64,000 nucleotides of DNA from Myxococcus sp. RHSTA-1-4 (GCF_020037125.1 NZ_JAIQDG010000037.1:1-64000); one strand, 5' to 3'; positions 26,901 to 33,846 are shown, numbered from the stretch's first letter. Numbers and translations: made by a program. The notes: generated by a model from the letters alone, not told the origin.

Positions 26901-29659
26901 ACGGCAACAAGCTGACGGAGACCGTCCGCCGCACGGTGGACGGACAGGTGCAGGAGCTGACCACCCGGTTCACGTATGACCGGGAGGGCCGGCTGATCTC
27001 CACCCTCATGCCGGACGGGACGACGCGCTCCACCGAGTGGAGCCCCACCGGCCAGCTCGCCGCCACCGTGGACGGGCTGGGCCGCCGCACCGAGTACACG
27101 TACGACCCGCAGGGCCAGCTCCTGGAGACGCGCTTCCCGGACGGCACCTCCGAGCGCTCCACCTGGGACGCGGAGGGGCACCGGCTGACGTTCACCGACA
27201 AGGCCGGCCGCATCACCCGCTTCACCTACGACGAGCTGGGCCGGCTGACGCAGACGCAGCATCCGGACAGCACCACCACGAGCCAGTCCTACGACGCGGC
27301 CGGCAACGTGGTGGCGAAGACGGACGAGCGCGGGCTCGTCACCACCTTCGAGATGGACGCCGTGGGCCAGCGCGTCGCGGAGACGGACGCGCTCGGGGCC
27401 ACCACCCGGTTCACGTATGACGCGCTCGGCAACGTGCTGAGCACGACGGAGCCGAGCGGCGCGGTGACTCGCTACACGTACGACGCGGCCAGCCACCAGA
27501 CGCGCGTCGAGCACCCGGACGGGACGTTCGAGACGCTCGCGTGGGATGCCCAGGGGCGTAACACGCGCAAGACGGACGCCGCGGGCCAGGCCACGGCGTA
27601 CGCGTACGACAAGCTCGGCCGCCTCGTGTCCGTCACCAACGCCATCGGCGGGCTCACCGTCTACGTCTACGACGAGCTGGGCAACGCGGTCTCCGTGACG
27701 GACGCCAACGGCCACACGGTGCGCATGGCGTACGACACCCAGGGACGCCGCATCCGCCGCACGCTGCCCATGGGGCAGACGGAGTCGTGGACCTACGACG
27801 CCGCAGGCAACGTGCTGTCGCACACGGACTTCGCGGGGAGGACGACCACCTTCGCGTACGACGCCATGGACCGGATGGTGACCAAGACGCCGGACTCGGC
27901 CTTCGGCCAGCCCGCCATCCAGTTCCACTACGGCCCCAGCGGCCGGCGCACGGAGATGGTGGATGCCACCGGCACCACCGTCTACACGTACGACGTGAGG
28001 GACCGGCTCCTGCGGAAGGCCACGCCCTTCGGCACGCTGTCCTATACGTATGACGCCGTGGGCAACGCGCGCTCCATCCGCTCGTCGAACCTGGGCGGCA
28101 CCGCGGTGGACTACGAGTATGACGACGCGAACCGGCTCGCCCGCGTGGGCGACGCCGCGCTGGGAGCCGCGGGCACCACGTACCAGTACGACGCCAACGG
28201 CAACCTCGCGAGCTTCACGCTGCCCAACGGGGTGAGGGCGGGCCACGTCTATGACAGCCGCAACCACCTGACGCAGACGAGCGTGGAGGGGCCGGGCGGC
28301 GTGCTGGCCCGCTACACGTACACGCTGGGCGCGGCCGGCAACCGCCTCTCCGTGTCCGAGCTGAGCGGCCGGACGGTGCGCTACTCCTACGATGCGCTGT
28401 ACCGGCTCAACGGGGAGGAGATCTCCAACGACACCCGGTCCGGCACCGTCCTGTACGCGTACGACGCCGTGGGCAACCGGACGGCGCGCATCTCCACGCT
28501 GGCGGGCGTGAGCACGACGAGCAGCACGTACAACGCCAACGACCAGCTCGAGGGCCACACGTACGACGTGAACGGGAACACCACGGCCGCGGAAGGCCAG
28601 ACGTACACGTACGGGTACGACAACCGCATCGCCTCGCTCAACGGCGGCGTGGTGACCTTCACCTACGACGGTGACGGCAACCGCGTGGCGCGGACGGAGG
28701 CGGGCGTCACCGTCCACTACCTGGTGGACACGGTGAACCCGACGGGCCGGGCCCAGGTGCTGGAGGAGGTGTCCGGCGAGACGGCGCAGGTGGTCTACAC
28801 CTACGGCCACGCGCTGCTGGCCCAGCGCCGCCGCGCGCCGCAGGGCTCCACCGTGAGCTTCTACGGCTACGACGGCCACGGCAGCGTGCGCTTCCTCACG
28901 GACGCGGCCGGCGCCGTCACCGACACCTACGACTACGACGCCTTCGGCATCCTCCTGCGCTCCACGGGCACCACGCCCAACGACTACCGGTACTCGGGCG
29001 AGCAGTCCGACCCGACGCTGGGCATGGTGTACCTGCGCGCCCGGTACATGCAGCCGGCCAGCGGGCGGTTCTGGACGCGCGACGTGCGCGAGCCGGAGCC
29101 CTTCGAGCCGAGCACGCTGCACCGCTACCTGTACGCGGACGCGGACCCGGTCAACCGCAATGACCCGTCCGGCGAGGTGTCCAACCTCATCTGGGGGCGC
29201 CGCGTCCACCGCGACATCGGCACCCACTTCGTGAACCAGTCCCCGGGCAGCCGCGTGGCGGACCAGAGCATCAGCCGCATCCTCGGCTACCGGGTGCCGT
29301 TCGCCGGGCGCATGCGGCCCGACCTGACGGACCTGGGCACCTACGAGGTGTACGAAATCAAGCCGCTGGGCTCCTACCCGGAGGGCCTCGCGCAGCTCAC
29401 CGGCTACGTCCTGTCCCTGCGCTACTTCGACCCGGCGAAGCGCCACTGGGACTACGGCTCCACGTACATCCCGCCCGTCATCATGCAGATCGAGCCCATG
29501 GTCTACGCGCTGGTGTCGCCGCCGGTTCAGGGCGTCATCATCTACGAGGTGCTCGACTTCCGGCTCTACCTGGCGGCCATCGCCGCGTACGGGGCCTACT
29601 CGCTGAGCACCAGCATCAGCATGGCGATGACCACCGCGTCGTTCGGGTTCGCGTTCTAG
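17918..29659 (+). CDS. Giant RHS/YD-repeat lipoprotein with C-terminal nuclease-like toxin domain
   Basis: A 3,913-residue protein. The start (ATG 17918, preceded by GAGGGGG) gives a lipoprotein signal ending VAFAGC with Cys22. Domains in order: two Ig-like folds (~55-250), a unique domain, three or four DUF11/CARDB-like repeats (~410-880), one PKD-like unit (~884-973), an SMP-30/NHL-type propeller (~985-1460, repeated VW[AV] strands), ten more PKD-like units (~1467-2428), an RHS entry segment (~2530), about 1,000 residues of YD repeats, and an RHS core ending NRNDPSGE. The last ~155 residues hold RPDLTDLG followed by EIKP (Asp3802/3805, Glu3813, Lys3815), matching a PD-(D/E)XK nuclease core. 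RHS barrels sheathe C-terminal toxins. Export is inferred to be via the lipoprotein pathway; no type VI genes are nearby. Confidence 0.85.
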   Translation: MTPQGFWARTLALLVVVAFAGCNKDAEKAESPPSAALVNQQRASVLATEEACEPGDTSPKPTALEYSGATEAEYGDVLGLVARLTDASGQPLATREVRFTLGSLEASAVTDDLGMARAPLALTLAPAAVPLQVRFAGDATHAPSATSATVTIARADTRTRVLGPTLLATGAPQQVRASLADADEQTAIAGRTLVFEAAGARATATTDASGVATATLSWSANATGPAVLAVSFAGDTYYEPSRDEAPVTRYLPTAFAVWGGNTPGLALGDRVNFWGHSWPKQVTGGAYDAQGDFKGWAYGLQGFALCQPTARPGGTPPLTQGCWNSKTGQSWPPDSLPEYIGVIVPNAISKDKSTLFGNVAALAVVKVDPEPKYGPVPGKPGWGTLVALVDGGTVFPQPASLVASQRQPLSVQPGATFDVTVDLGNPTATAAQAVVVTEQFEGVTPTSGEQSLGTIEPSTQRSTSFTVTAPSVAPRGEAESQVDYLARLAALDGLPLRSVGRVRYADPTGSSPAPIDLSSVTRVQLPRLTATLSAPSCAGPCTTVRYVLTVANLGAGKAQGVTATVVLPDSSTQVLEVGALASNLLATRTVEWSVPEVAARGEDETVEAYLTRLREAAERTYSASATVTWKDARDNAYGPVGAQVTTEARLPILTASTERPAPVLPGQTLPLAFTVTNLGTVRAVDARLQVEGGGGQLPAFTLEGGQSTTIPVDVVAPPVAPKGAEETDDAYLARLRATDGSLFSVGYSLDWASACPARFGPLPGVVKTFTVLPVVTLGLEGPATADAGDTLHYTVSLANVGHAEASGLVVTLVLPDGSSQPVAVPGAVLARGATAQVPVTFTLPAGQPAGTVTAHASVRWADAVANAYGPVSASASTEVRRSNLPPVVNAGPDFTVTLPAGATLPGTVSDDGMPLGSALTSSWVQVSGPGIAVFADATAPITGVTFTEPGTYVLRLIGSDGELSASDEATVIVKPREGNGTTLPGGGTVPGEVLINVVRDGNQLRLDNTTNAFNFIWVAVSTKGTVLKFNTATGQILGEYYTSPTGQPKDPSRTTVDKTGSVWASNRAGNSVVHIGLVENGQCVDRNGNGVIDTSTGYGDIKAWTNAGGADTNGGVTTAQDECMLHYVRVRSSGTRHVSVDENNDVWVSGTNGRHFDLVDGRTGVIKRQENSVGYGGYGGLIDRNGVIWSAANLLRWDTALPLNGANGVNWRGYSHASYGLCLGPDGHVWNTELGSRIRRFAPDGTLLGTFTHGGSYAQGCVVAPDGHVWVAHSLYGNTVGHLKPDGSHVGNVQVGSGPTGVAVDGAGKVWATNYYSGTVSRIDPTKGALGPDGVTRVGQVDFTSPYLGGNLYNYSDMTGSTLAGAPDNGTWTVVRDSGAAGSEWGKVTWNGQVCGDATLTVTVASSENGTTFSAPVVVRSGEDFDVPNGRYLRVSVAFKRSSKGESPVLYNLSIGTAPYVMPEQANGVPTVDAGRDRTVTHPNVARVTGSACDDGLPSGAAVSLAWSQVSGPGTATFSSPAQEATDVAFSEPGTYVLRLSASDSALSGHDDVTVTVLPRNLPPVVSVQAPTSLILPDVADLTATVTDDGLPAGAVLTRSWAKVSGPGTVTFSAPDADVTTAAFSQAGTYVLRFTAFDGHLTRSEDMSITVSPAPSANQAPVVSAGPNLSLIFGAQVNLAGTVTDDGLPTGKAVTQSWSKVSGPGTVSFTSPTAASTRATFSVAGEYVLRLTATDTDLSRSADVSVVLTPATPANRAPNVSISATTSGTGGMQLSLSSTVTDDGLPSGASLTRQWSAVSGPGPVTFSAPTSSTTLANFTVAGTYVLRLTASDTQLSTSADMQVAINTTAPANTAPSVSAGTNVAITLPVNSVQLNGTASDDGRPTGSTLSVLWTQVGGPAGVTFTSQTTASTRAAFPAAGTYVLRLTASDGQLERASDVSVVVHPAATANKPPLVAAGPNLSTVLPQDTVQLQGSVSDDGLPEGSALAVTWTRVSGPGTVTFGDASQPATSAKFSAAGTYVLRLAASDGAFTATSDVSVVVNASVPSNQAPVVDAGPSWNLRLPTRTVTLTGTVTDDGLPTGAVVSQQWSMVEGPASVVFSAPTQKTTAVTVSKAGVYRLRLTASDTKLTGSSDVMLNVSEAAADNAPPSIDPGPNLSVNLPAPAVALNGTVTDDGRPVGNVLETRWELASGPALVTFANASQPATTAGFTTVGDYLLRLTASDGEWVASAVKQVRVQPVVVNKVPVVSATGPATVTLPGTALLSGSARDDGLPASSTLAVSWSQVSGPGTVSFTRPAQVSSAASFSAPGDYVLRLTANDGELTASADVSVRALVVNQAPVVFAGDGQVLEYPVRTATLTGTATDDGLPAGRPLTVAWSVVGGAGAVTFGSPDQLVTTATFASAGSYLLRLTASDSEKTASSDVVVNVAAPEGPVPTVSLTSPVDGASVTGPVTVAGTVSGGEWRVEYRLGADDTAPQEWTVLANGSGPSSGTLATFDPTVLLNGTYEVRVVATTSGGDSVASVSTTVTGDQKVGNFSLAFTDLDMPVAGLPIRVTRTYDSRDKQVGDFGVGWTLQVSNVRVEKRGVQGKAWEQTKSSGFFPTYCVTPTRPLEVTITFPDNRQYRFMPELEEPCSVLYPIQFGYVRYRAVPPTQGELVVLGNTEVYVEGSIPGAAQLVGLDDFQVFNPSRFQLTTEKGNVLIIDQTEGVQRIIEPNGNSLTIGRNGILHSSGKSVEFERDTKGRIQRILDPNGNALTYAYDARGDLVAFTDREGNTSTYSYNLSHGLTGIKDPLGREPLRNEYDESGRLVSHTDASGRTVVYERDLSANHEAVTNRLGYTTLFEYDEDGNIVRITDAKGNVSTATFDARDNKLTDTNALGHVTRYEYDALDNKVSETDPLGRTTRYTYNEKRQPLTITDPLGGVTRYAYDTKGNLLSVTDPMGGVTRYTYDSQGQVLTETDALGAVTRHEYDAEGNEVATTDPLGNVTRSTFDANGNKLTETVRRTVDGQVQELTTRFTYDREGRLISTLMPDGTTRSTEWSPTGQLAATVDGLGRRTEYTYDPQGQLLETRFPDGTSERSTWDAEGHRLTFTDKAGRITRFTYDELGRLTQTQHPDSTTTSQSYDAAGNVVAKTDERGLVTTFEMDAVGQRVAETDALGATTRFTYDALGNVLSTTEPSGAVTRYTYDAASHQTRVEHPDGTFETLAWDAQGRNTRKTDAAGQATAYAYDKLGRLVSVTNAIGGLTVYVYDELGNAVSVTDANGHTVRMAYDTQGRRIRRTLPMGQTESWTYDAAGNVLSHTDFAGRTTTFAYDAMDRMVTKTPDSAFGQPAIQFHYGPSGRRTEMVDATGTTVYTYDVRDRLLRKATPFGTLSYTYDAVGNARSIRSSNLGGTAVDYEYDDANRLARVGDAALGAAGTTYQYDANGNLASFTLPNGVRAGHVYDSRNHLTQTSVEGPGGVLARYTYTLGAAGNRLSVSELSGRTVRYSYDALYRLNGEEISNDTRSGTVLYAYDAVGNRTARISTLAGVSTTSSTYNANDQLEGHTYDVNGNTTAAEGQTYTYGYDNRIASLNGGVVTFTYDGDGNRVARTEAGVTVHYLVDTVNPTGRAQVLEEVSGETAQVVYTYGHALLAQRRRAPQGSTVSFYGYDGHGSVRFLTDAAGAVTDTYDYDAFGILLRSTGTTPNDYRYSGEQSDPTLGMVYLRARYMQPASGRFWTRDVREPEPFEPSTLHRYLYADADPVNRNDPSGEVSNLIWGRRVHRDIGTHFVNQSPGSRVADQSISRILGYRVPFAGRMRPDLTDLGTYEVYEIKPLGSYPEGLAQLTGYVLSLRYFDPAKRHWDYGSTYIPPVIMQIEPMVYALVSPPVQGVIIYEVLDFRLYLAAIAAYGAYSLSTSISMAMTTASFGFAF
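20568..20838 (+). repeat. PKD-like unit 1 (before the propeller)
   Basis: One ~90-codon unit with the shared pattern TVSDDG...G, VSGPG, and GTYVLRL...SDGELSAS. It is separated from the other ten units by the beta-propeller insert, so the propeller appears to have been inserted between repeats. Confidence 0.75.
22318..25209 (+). repeat. Ten tandem PKD-like units in the RHS giant protein
   Basis: Ten consecutive units of about 88-98 codons share the core pattern TVTDDGLP, then W..VSGPG.VTF, then GTYVLRLTASD. Variation between units is modest at the protein level, and several units are nearly identical over short DNA stretches, suggesting expansion by recombination. PKD-like folds are typical extracellular spacers or adhesive modules. 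Confidence 0.8.
26041..29010 (+). repeat. RHS/YD-repeat barrel region
   Basis: Roughly thirty short units of the form YDxxGN/GRxxxxTDxxG (for example TYTYDVRDRLL, AYDAVGNRTA) run through this stretch. In solved RHS proteins such repeats form a closed beta-cage that holds the C-terminal toxin. The region ends at the RHS core with YRYSGEQ. Confidence 0.85.
29180..29656 (+). other. C-terminal toxin domain, predicted PD-(D/E)XK nuclease
   Basis: About 158 codons follow the RHS core end DPSGE. Key residues are Asp in RPDLTD and E-x-K in EIKP about eight residues later, followed by GLAQLTGY, the pattern of a restriction-endonuclease-fold toxin. A hydrophobic C-terminal tail (LAAIAAYGAYSLS) is unusual and could aid membrane passage. 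The fold assignment is by motif only. Confidence 0.6.
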
Positions 29660-29668
29660 AATGGGCGA

Positions 29669-30361
29669 ATGACCAACGTGGTGGAGACGTTCGCGGAGCG
29701 GTACTACCGGTGGGCTCGCGAGGAGATGGCGCGTGAGCTCGCCGGTGGGCTGGACCGGGCCCGGCGGGTGAAGGGCGCGGACGCGGCCCGGGCGGTGGTG
29801 CTGCTGGACTCGCTCGCTCCCGACGAGCGGACCCGGCTGGCCACCGCGCTCCTCAAGCAGGCGCACGCACCGGCGGCCGGACGGCTGGGGGAGGGGCCCA
29901 CACCGGAGGAGACCGCCCTCGCGAGGCGCTTCAACGACCGCAAGATGCTGCTCCAGGCTCCGCTGGAGCTGCGGCCCGGCGCGGGCACGTTGAAGCGTCC
30001 GGAGCTGCGCAAGGTGCTGAAGGCGACGCTGAACCCGCTGCTGGGAAAGCCCCAGTCCGTCTTCGGTGGCCGCGAGGAGTGGCGCTACACCCGGCAGGTG
30101 GGGCGCTGGCTCGTCCACACGCACGTGGACACCGGGGGCAGCATCCGGCAGGCGGACTACAGCCACGAAATCGTGCCCGCGGGGGCCGAGGGACAGCTTC
30201 CACTCGCGCGGGCCATCTCGCTGATGACGTGGCTGGGGCTGTCGGGCACCACGAGCTGGAACGTGCTCGCCGAGGGCGAAGCGGAGGAGGCGGCCCAGGC
30301 CATGGCCTCGTTCTGCGAGCACTTCCTCCAGGCCGCGCCCGCGCTGCTCGACGGGCTCTAG
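29669..30361 (+). CDS. Candidate immunity protein for the RHS toxin (unknown family)
   Basis: The 230-residue product starts 9 bp after the RHS stop codon, with no room for a separate promoter, so co-transcription is very likely. It has no signal peptide or membrane segment and is mostly helical at both ends, with a central stretch containing EEWRYTRQVGRWLVHTHVD. No family is recognised. Position and compartment (cytosolic protector of self against a nuclease) make it the obvious immunity candidate. The alternative is an accessory or chaperone protein for the RHS protein. Confidence 0.6.
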   Translation: MTNVVETFAERYYRWAREEMARELAGGLDRARRVKGADAARAVVLLDSLAPDERTRLATALLKQAHAPAAGRLGEGPTPEETALARRFNDRKMLLQAPLELRPGAGTLKRPELRKVLKATLNPLLGKPQSVFGGREEWRYTRQVGRWLVHTHVDTGGSIRQADYSHEIVPAGAEGQLPLARAISLMTWLGLSGTTSWNVLAEGEAEEAAQAMASFCEHFLQAAPALLDGL

Positions 30362-30418
30362 CCCGGGCGCCCGCTCGCCGGCCTCCCATCCCCGGCCCGG
30401 CGCGGCTACGTTGGGAGG

Positions 30419-32068
30419 ATGACGCATGCGGCTTCCGACACGTGGACGCTGCCCTGGCGAGGGCTGGGGCTGAGCAGCAACCTGAGCACGGCGGACGTGC
30501 CGCAACCGTACCGGCTGCTGGACGCGTCCCCGGGCCTCTTCGACTTCGTGGAGTACAGCGCCCCGCTGTCGCTGGACGAGGCGAAGGCGCACGCGTCGCT
30601 CTTCCCGGAGATGTGGCGGCGCCGCGCGGAGGTGCCGGTGCTCTTCCACCCCGTGCACCTCAACCTCTGGGGACCGGAGCTGGAGCCGGCGTCGGCGCTG
30701 GCGGAGCTGGACGCGCACGCGCGCGCGGTGCAGAGCCCGTGGGTGGGCAACGACGTGGGCTGGTGGCACGTGGGCGGCCAGCCCTTCCCGGGCTACCTCT
30801 ACTTCACGCCGCCCTTCAACGAGGCGGGCCTCGTGGACTGCGCGGCGCACGCGCTCCACGTGCAGCGGCACCTCTCACTGCCCCTTGTGCTGGAGAACCC
30901 CGCGGTGCTCGCACGGCGCGGTGAGTGGCACGTGCTGGACTTCATGGCGCGGCTGCACGCGCGCACCGGGCTGCCGCTGCTGCTGGACCTGGGACACCTC
31001 TTCAGCCACCAGCTCTCCGCCGGTCTGCCACTGGAGGCGGGGCTGGACGGCTTCCCGTTGGACAAGGTCGTCGAGCTCCACATCGCCGGCGGGGTGGTGA
31101 CGCGCCGGGGCTCGCGCTGCTTCTACGTGGACGACCACACCCAGCCGGTGCGCGAGGAGTTGTTCACGCTGCTGGAGTCGCTGGTGCCGCGCTGCCCCTC
31201 GCTGCGTGCCGTCACCTTCGAGGGGGATGGGCACCCGCCCGAGATAGCACTGTTGTCGCTGCGCCGCCTGCGCGAGCGGGTGCCCGGGGGCGAGCGCCCA
31301 CCCCTGACGCTGCCCATTCCCCGCGACCTCACCGCGCCACCGTTGACGGGCGGAAGCCGGCCATGGGAGCTGTACGACACGGGCTACCTCGCCGCGCCTC
31401 CTCCATCCGAGGACGACGGGGAGGGCGCGCTGGCGGACCAGGACTTCCGCCTCGCGGTGGTCGCGGAGGTGCTGGACCGGGAGTGGCCGCTCACGCGCCT
31501 GCTGCTCGCGGGCTCGCGGGCGGGGCTGGCGGCCTTCACCGGTTCCCCCGAGTTCCGAAGCCTCTTCGGCGGTACGGGCCGCTCGCCGGGGCAGGTCTTC
31601 TCCAGGTGGGCCATGCGGTGCCTGCGCGAGCACCCCGACGAGGGCGCCTCCGCGGCCCTGGCGCTGGAGATGCTCCTGCCCACGCTGTTTCTTCGTCCGG
31701 TGCCTCCGCCGGGGCCGGGGCAGGTGGGGCTGGCGGAGGACGTGCGCCTGGGTGCCCTCCCGGTGGACCTGTCGGAGCTGGTGTTCGCCGCGCGGGCCGT
31801 GCGGCGTCACCTCACCGCGCGTGCGTGGGCCTGTGGCTCGCTGGAGTTGTCCGGCCTGGAGTCGCTCGCTCAGGTGGCGCGCCGGCCGGCCCCCGGGCCG
31901 TGGCACTTCCTCGTCCGTCGCAGGGGAGGGGGGCACGAGGTGCTGATGGTGCCGCCCGGACTGGCGGAGTGGCTGCGCACGCTCGCTGCCCATCCCGTGC
32001 CAGCGGACGGCGTCCCCCCCGTGCTGCTGGCCGAGGCCCAGGGGCGCGGGCTGATCCGCCGGGGGTAG
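30419..32068 (+). CDS. DUF692 (MNIO) enzyme fused to a BufC-like partner domain
   Basis: The first ~285 of 549 residues match the DUF692/MNIO TIM-barrel family of multinuclear iron oxidative enzymes (MbnB, TglH, ChrH, BufB). Matches are GLGLSSNLS at the N-terminus, HPVHLNLWG, ENPAV (Glu159), LDLGHLFSH (Asp190, His193), ELHIAGG, a DDHTQPV metal-ligand motif (~238) and FEGDGHPP (~268). Family members modify Cys-containing peptides. The C-terminal ~250 residues resemble the DUF2063/BufC partner, ending in a helical domain, so enzyme and partner appear fused. No Cys-rich precursor peptide gene is visible nearby. It lies 57 bp downstream of the putative immunity gene. GGAGG sits directly against the ATG, so the start is uncertain. 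Confidence 0.7.
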   Translation: MTHAASDTWTLPWRGLGLSSNLSTADVPQPYRLLDASPGLFDFVEYSAPLSLDEAKAHASLFPEMWRRRAEVPVLFHPVHLNLWGPELEPASALAELDAHARAVQSPWVGNDVGWWHVGGQPFPGYLYFTPPFNEAGLVDCAAHALHVQRHLSLPLVLENPAVLARRGEWHVLDFMARLHARTGLPLLLDLGHLFSHQLSAGLPLEAGLDGFPLDKVVELHIAGGVVTRRGSRCFYVDDHTQPVREELFTLLESLVPRCPSLRAVTFEGDGHPPEIALLSLRRLRERVPGGERPPLTLPIPRDLTAPPLTGGSRPWELYDTGYLAAPPPSEDDGEGALADQDFRLAVVAEVLDREWPLTRLLLAGSRAGLAAFTGSPEFRSLFGGTGRSPGQVFSRWAMRCLREHPDEGASAALALEMLLPTLFLRPVPPPGPGQVGLAEDVRLGALPVDLSELVFAARAVRRHLTARAWACGSLELSGLESLAQVARRPAPGPWHFLVRRRGGGHEVLMVPPGLAEWLRTLAAHPVPADGVPPVLLAEAQGRGLIRRG

Positions 32069-32127
32069 ATGTTCGAAAATGGACCGAAGCCTTGCGCGGG
32101 CCGCCCTGGTGCGGTAGTCGCGCCGCC

Positions 32128-32763
32128 ATGGTGTCCCCCCTCGTTGTTGGCATCGCGGGCGGTACAGCGTCTGGAAAGACCACCGTTGCCCGCAAGGTCC
32201 GCGAAGCCCTGGCCGACTGCCGCGTGGCCTTCATCGATCAGGACTCGTATTACCGGGATTTGAAGGACCTCCCGCTGGTGGAGCGGCGAGAGGTGAACTT
32301 CGACCACCCGGACGCGTTCGACACGACGCTGCTCGTGAATCACCTGCGGGCGCTGAAGGCCGGGCAGGCCATCCAGAAGCCCGTCTACGACTTCGTCACC
32401 TCGTCCCGCCAGCCCCAGACGAAGGACGTGGCCCCCGGCGACATCATCCTCATCGAGGGCATCCTCGTCCTCCACATGAAGGAGGTGCGGGACGAGATGG
32501 ACGTGAAGATCTACGTCGACGCGGACGACGACCTGCGCATCCTCCGGCGCCTCACCCGCGACATCAAGGACCGCGGCCGCGACTTCGACCACGTGGTGAG
32601 CCAGTACCTGCGCCACGTGCGCCCCATGCACATGGGCTTCGTGGAGCCGTCCAAGCACTTCGCGGACATCATCATCCCGCACGGCGGCAACAACGAGATT
32701 GCCATCGGCATGCTGGTGGGCGCGCTGCGCGGGAAGCTCTCCGGCGCGAAGCCCCGCGAGTAG
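32128..32763 (+). CDS. udk: Uridine kinase
   Basis: The 211-residue product has the usual length and motifs of bacterial uridine/cytidine kinase: P-loop GGTASGKTT near the N-terminus, FIDQDSYYRDL, NFDHPDAFD and the lid region RRLTRDIKDRGR. It phosphorylates uridine and cytidine in pyrimidine salvage. The ATG at 32128 is chosen because the P-loop then falls at the expected distance; the frame is open far upstream but overlaps the DUF692 gene antisense-like. It ends one base before the convergent gene's stop codon begins. Confidence 0.93.
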   Translation: MVSPLVVGIAGGTASGKTTVARKVREALADCRVAFIDQDSYYRDLKDLPLVERREVNFDHPDAFDTTLLVNHLRALKAGQAIQKPVYDFVTSSRQPQTKDVAPGDIILIEGILVLHMKEVRDEMDVKIYVDADDDLRILRRLTRDIKDRGRDFDHVVSQYLRHVRPMHMGFVEPSKHFADIIIPHGGNNEIAIGMLVGALRGKLSGAKPRE

Positions 32764-33795
32764 TCAGCACCGCCGCAGGAAGTCGCTCAGCGGGCCGTGC
32801 AGCCGGTCCGCGTCCGACAGCAGCGCGCCGTGGTCTCCCGGCCCCGGCAGCTCCAGGAAGCGCGCACTCACCCCCGCCGCGCTCAGCAGGTGGTACGTGT
32901 CGCGCACCCGGTTCGCCGGCGCCAGCGCGTCCGTGGCGCCCGCCATGAGCAGCACCCGCGCGCGGATGTGCTGGAAGCAGTCCGCCACGTCGCACCCCGC
33001 ATAGGCCGAGCACAGCGTGGCCCAGGACACCGGGTCGAAGGTGTCGGCGAAGGCGTCGGCCTCCGCCTCCAGCGCCAGCCGGGCCGCCTCGGCGTCCGGG
33101 TGGACGGAGGCGAGGTGCTCGCGTCCGTACAGCAGCTTCAGGAAGTCCAGCCGCAGCCGGCGCATCGTCTTGCGCGGCATGGCGTCCGGCCCGTAGAGGC
33201 CCTCGCGGAAGTCCGGGTCCGCGCGCAGCAACTGCCACGACAGGCCCAGCTTCTCCCGCACGCCCTCCGGGAGCGCGCGCGCCGACCCGAGCGCCACCAC
33301 GCCTCCGGCCAGCTCGGGGAAGAGCGCCGCCAGCCGCAGCGCCACCAGCCCGCCCAGCCCCACGCCCACCAGCGCGCGCACCTGCTTCAGCCCCAGCGCG
33401 CGCAGCGTCGCGGACACGCCGCGCGCCATGTCCAGCACGGTGAGGGGAGGCAGGCTCAGGCCCCAGCGCTCACCCGTGGCCGGGTCCACCGACGCCGGGG
33501 ACGTGGTGCCGAAGGGGCTGCCCAGCAGGCCCGGCACCACCACCGGCGTGAACTCCGGGTCCAACGCCAGCCCCGCCCCCACCAGCGCTCGGCCCCAGCC
33601 GGAGGGCCGGTACGCTCCGTCCTCTTCAGGGCCCAACGCCCGGTGCGAATGGGACAGGTCGTGCAGCACCACCACCGCTTTGCCGTCCGATGGTTCTCCA
33701 TAGGTCTCCCAGGCGACCTGGGGATTGCCCAGCAGCTCCCCCTCCTCCAAGGGAAGCGGCACGGAGAACAGGTGGGTGCCGGTGGCCTGGATCAC
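32764..33795 (-). CDS. Homoserine O-acetyltransferase-like alpha/beta hydrolase lacking the nucleophile serine
   Basis: The 343-residue product follows the MetX pattern throughout: HDLSHSHRALG, GSPFGTTSPASVDPATGERWG, LTVLDMARGV, then a nucleophile-elbow stretch, an Asp in AGATDAL and a His in GDHGALL. At the elbow the expected G-x-S-x-G-G reads LVGVGLGGLVAL, so the catalytic serine is Gly (near residue 150). With Asp and His still present, the protein may be a non-catalytic relative, or may use another group. MetX normally acetylates homoserine for methionine synthesis. GTG start at 33795; no clear ribosome site. Convergent with udk. Confidence 0.7.
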   Translation of the reverse strand: MIQATGTHLFSVPLPLEEGELLGNPQVAWETYGEPSDGKAVVVLHDLSHSHRALGPEEDGAYRPSGWGRALVGAGLALDPEFTPVVVPGLLGSPFGTTSPASVDPATGERWGLSLPPLTVLDMARGVSATLRALGLKQVRALVGVGLGGLVALRLAALFPELAGGVVALGSARALPEGVREKLGLSWQLLRADPDFREGLYGPDAMPRKTMRRLRLDFLKLLYGREHLASVHPDAEAARLALEAEADAFADTFDPVSWATLCSAYAGCDVADCFQHIRARVLLMAGATDALAPANRVRDTYHLLSAAGVSARFLELPGPGDHGALLSDADRLHGPLSDFLRRC

Positions 33796-33846
33796 GTTGG
33801 GGAATTTTCATATCACTGCCGGCTCCAACGCACAGGAGCCAGCCTC

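Noticed and set aside
17918-29659. Type VI secretion effector (VgrG/PAAR linkage)
   Set aside because: No VgrG, Hcp or PAAR sequence is seen and the protein carries a lipoprotein signal; T6SS delivery is not supported.
19448-30871. A 3,807-codon open frame on the minus strand opposite almost the whole RHS gene
   Set aside because: The strong G/C third-position bias of the RHS gene suppresses stop codons in one antisense frame. The translation is Arg/His/Val-rich with no domains, so it is an artefact.
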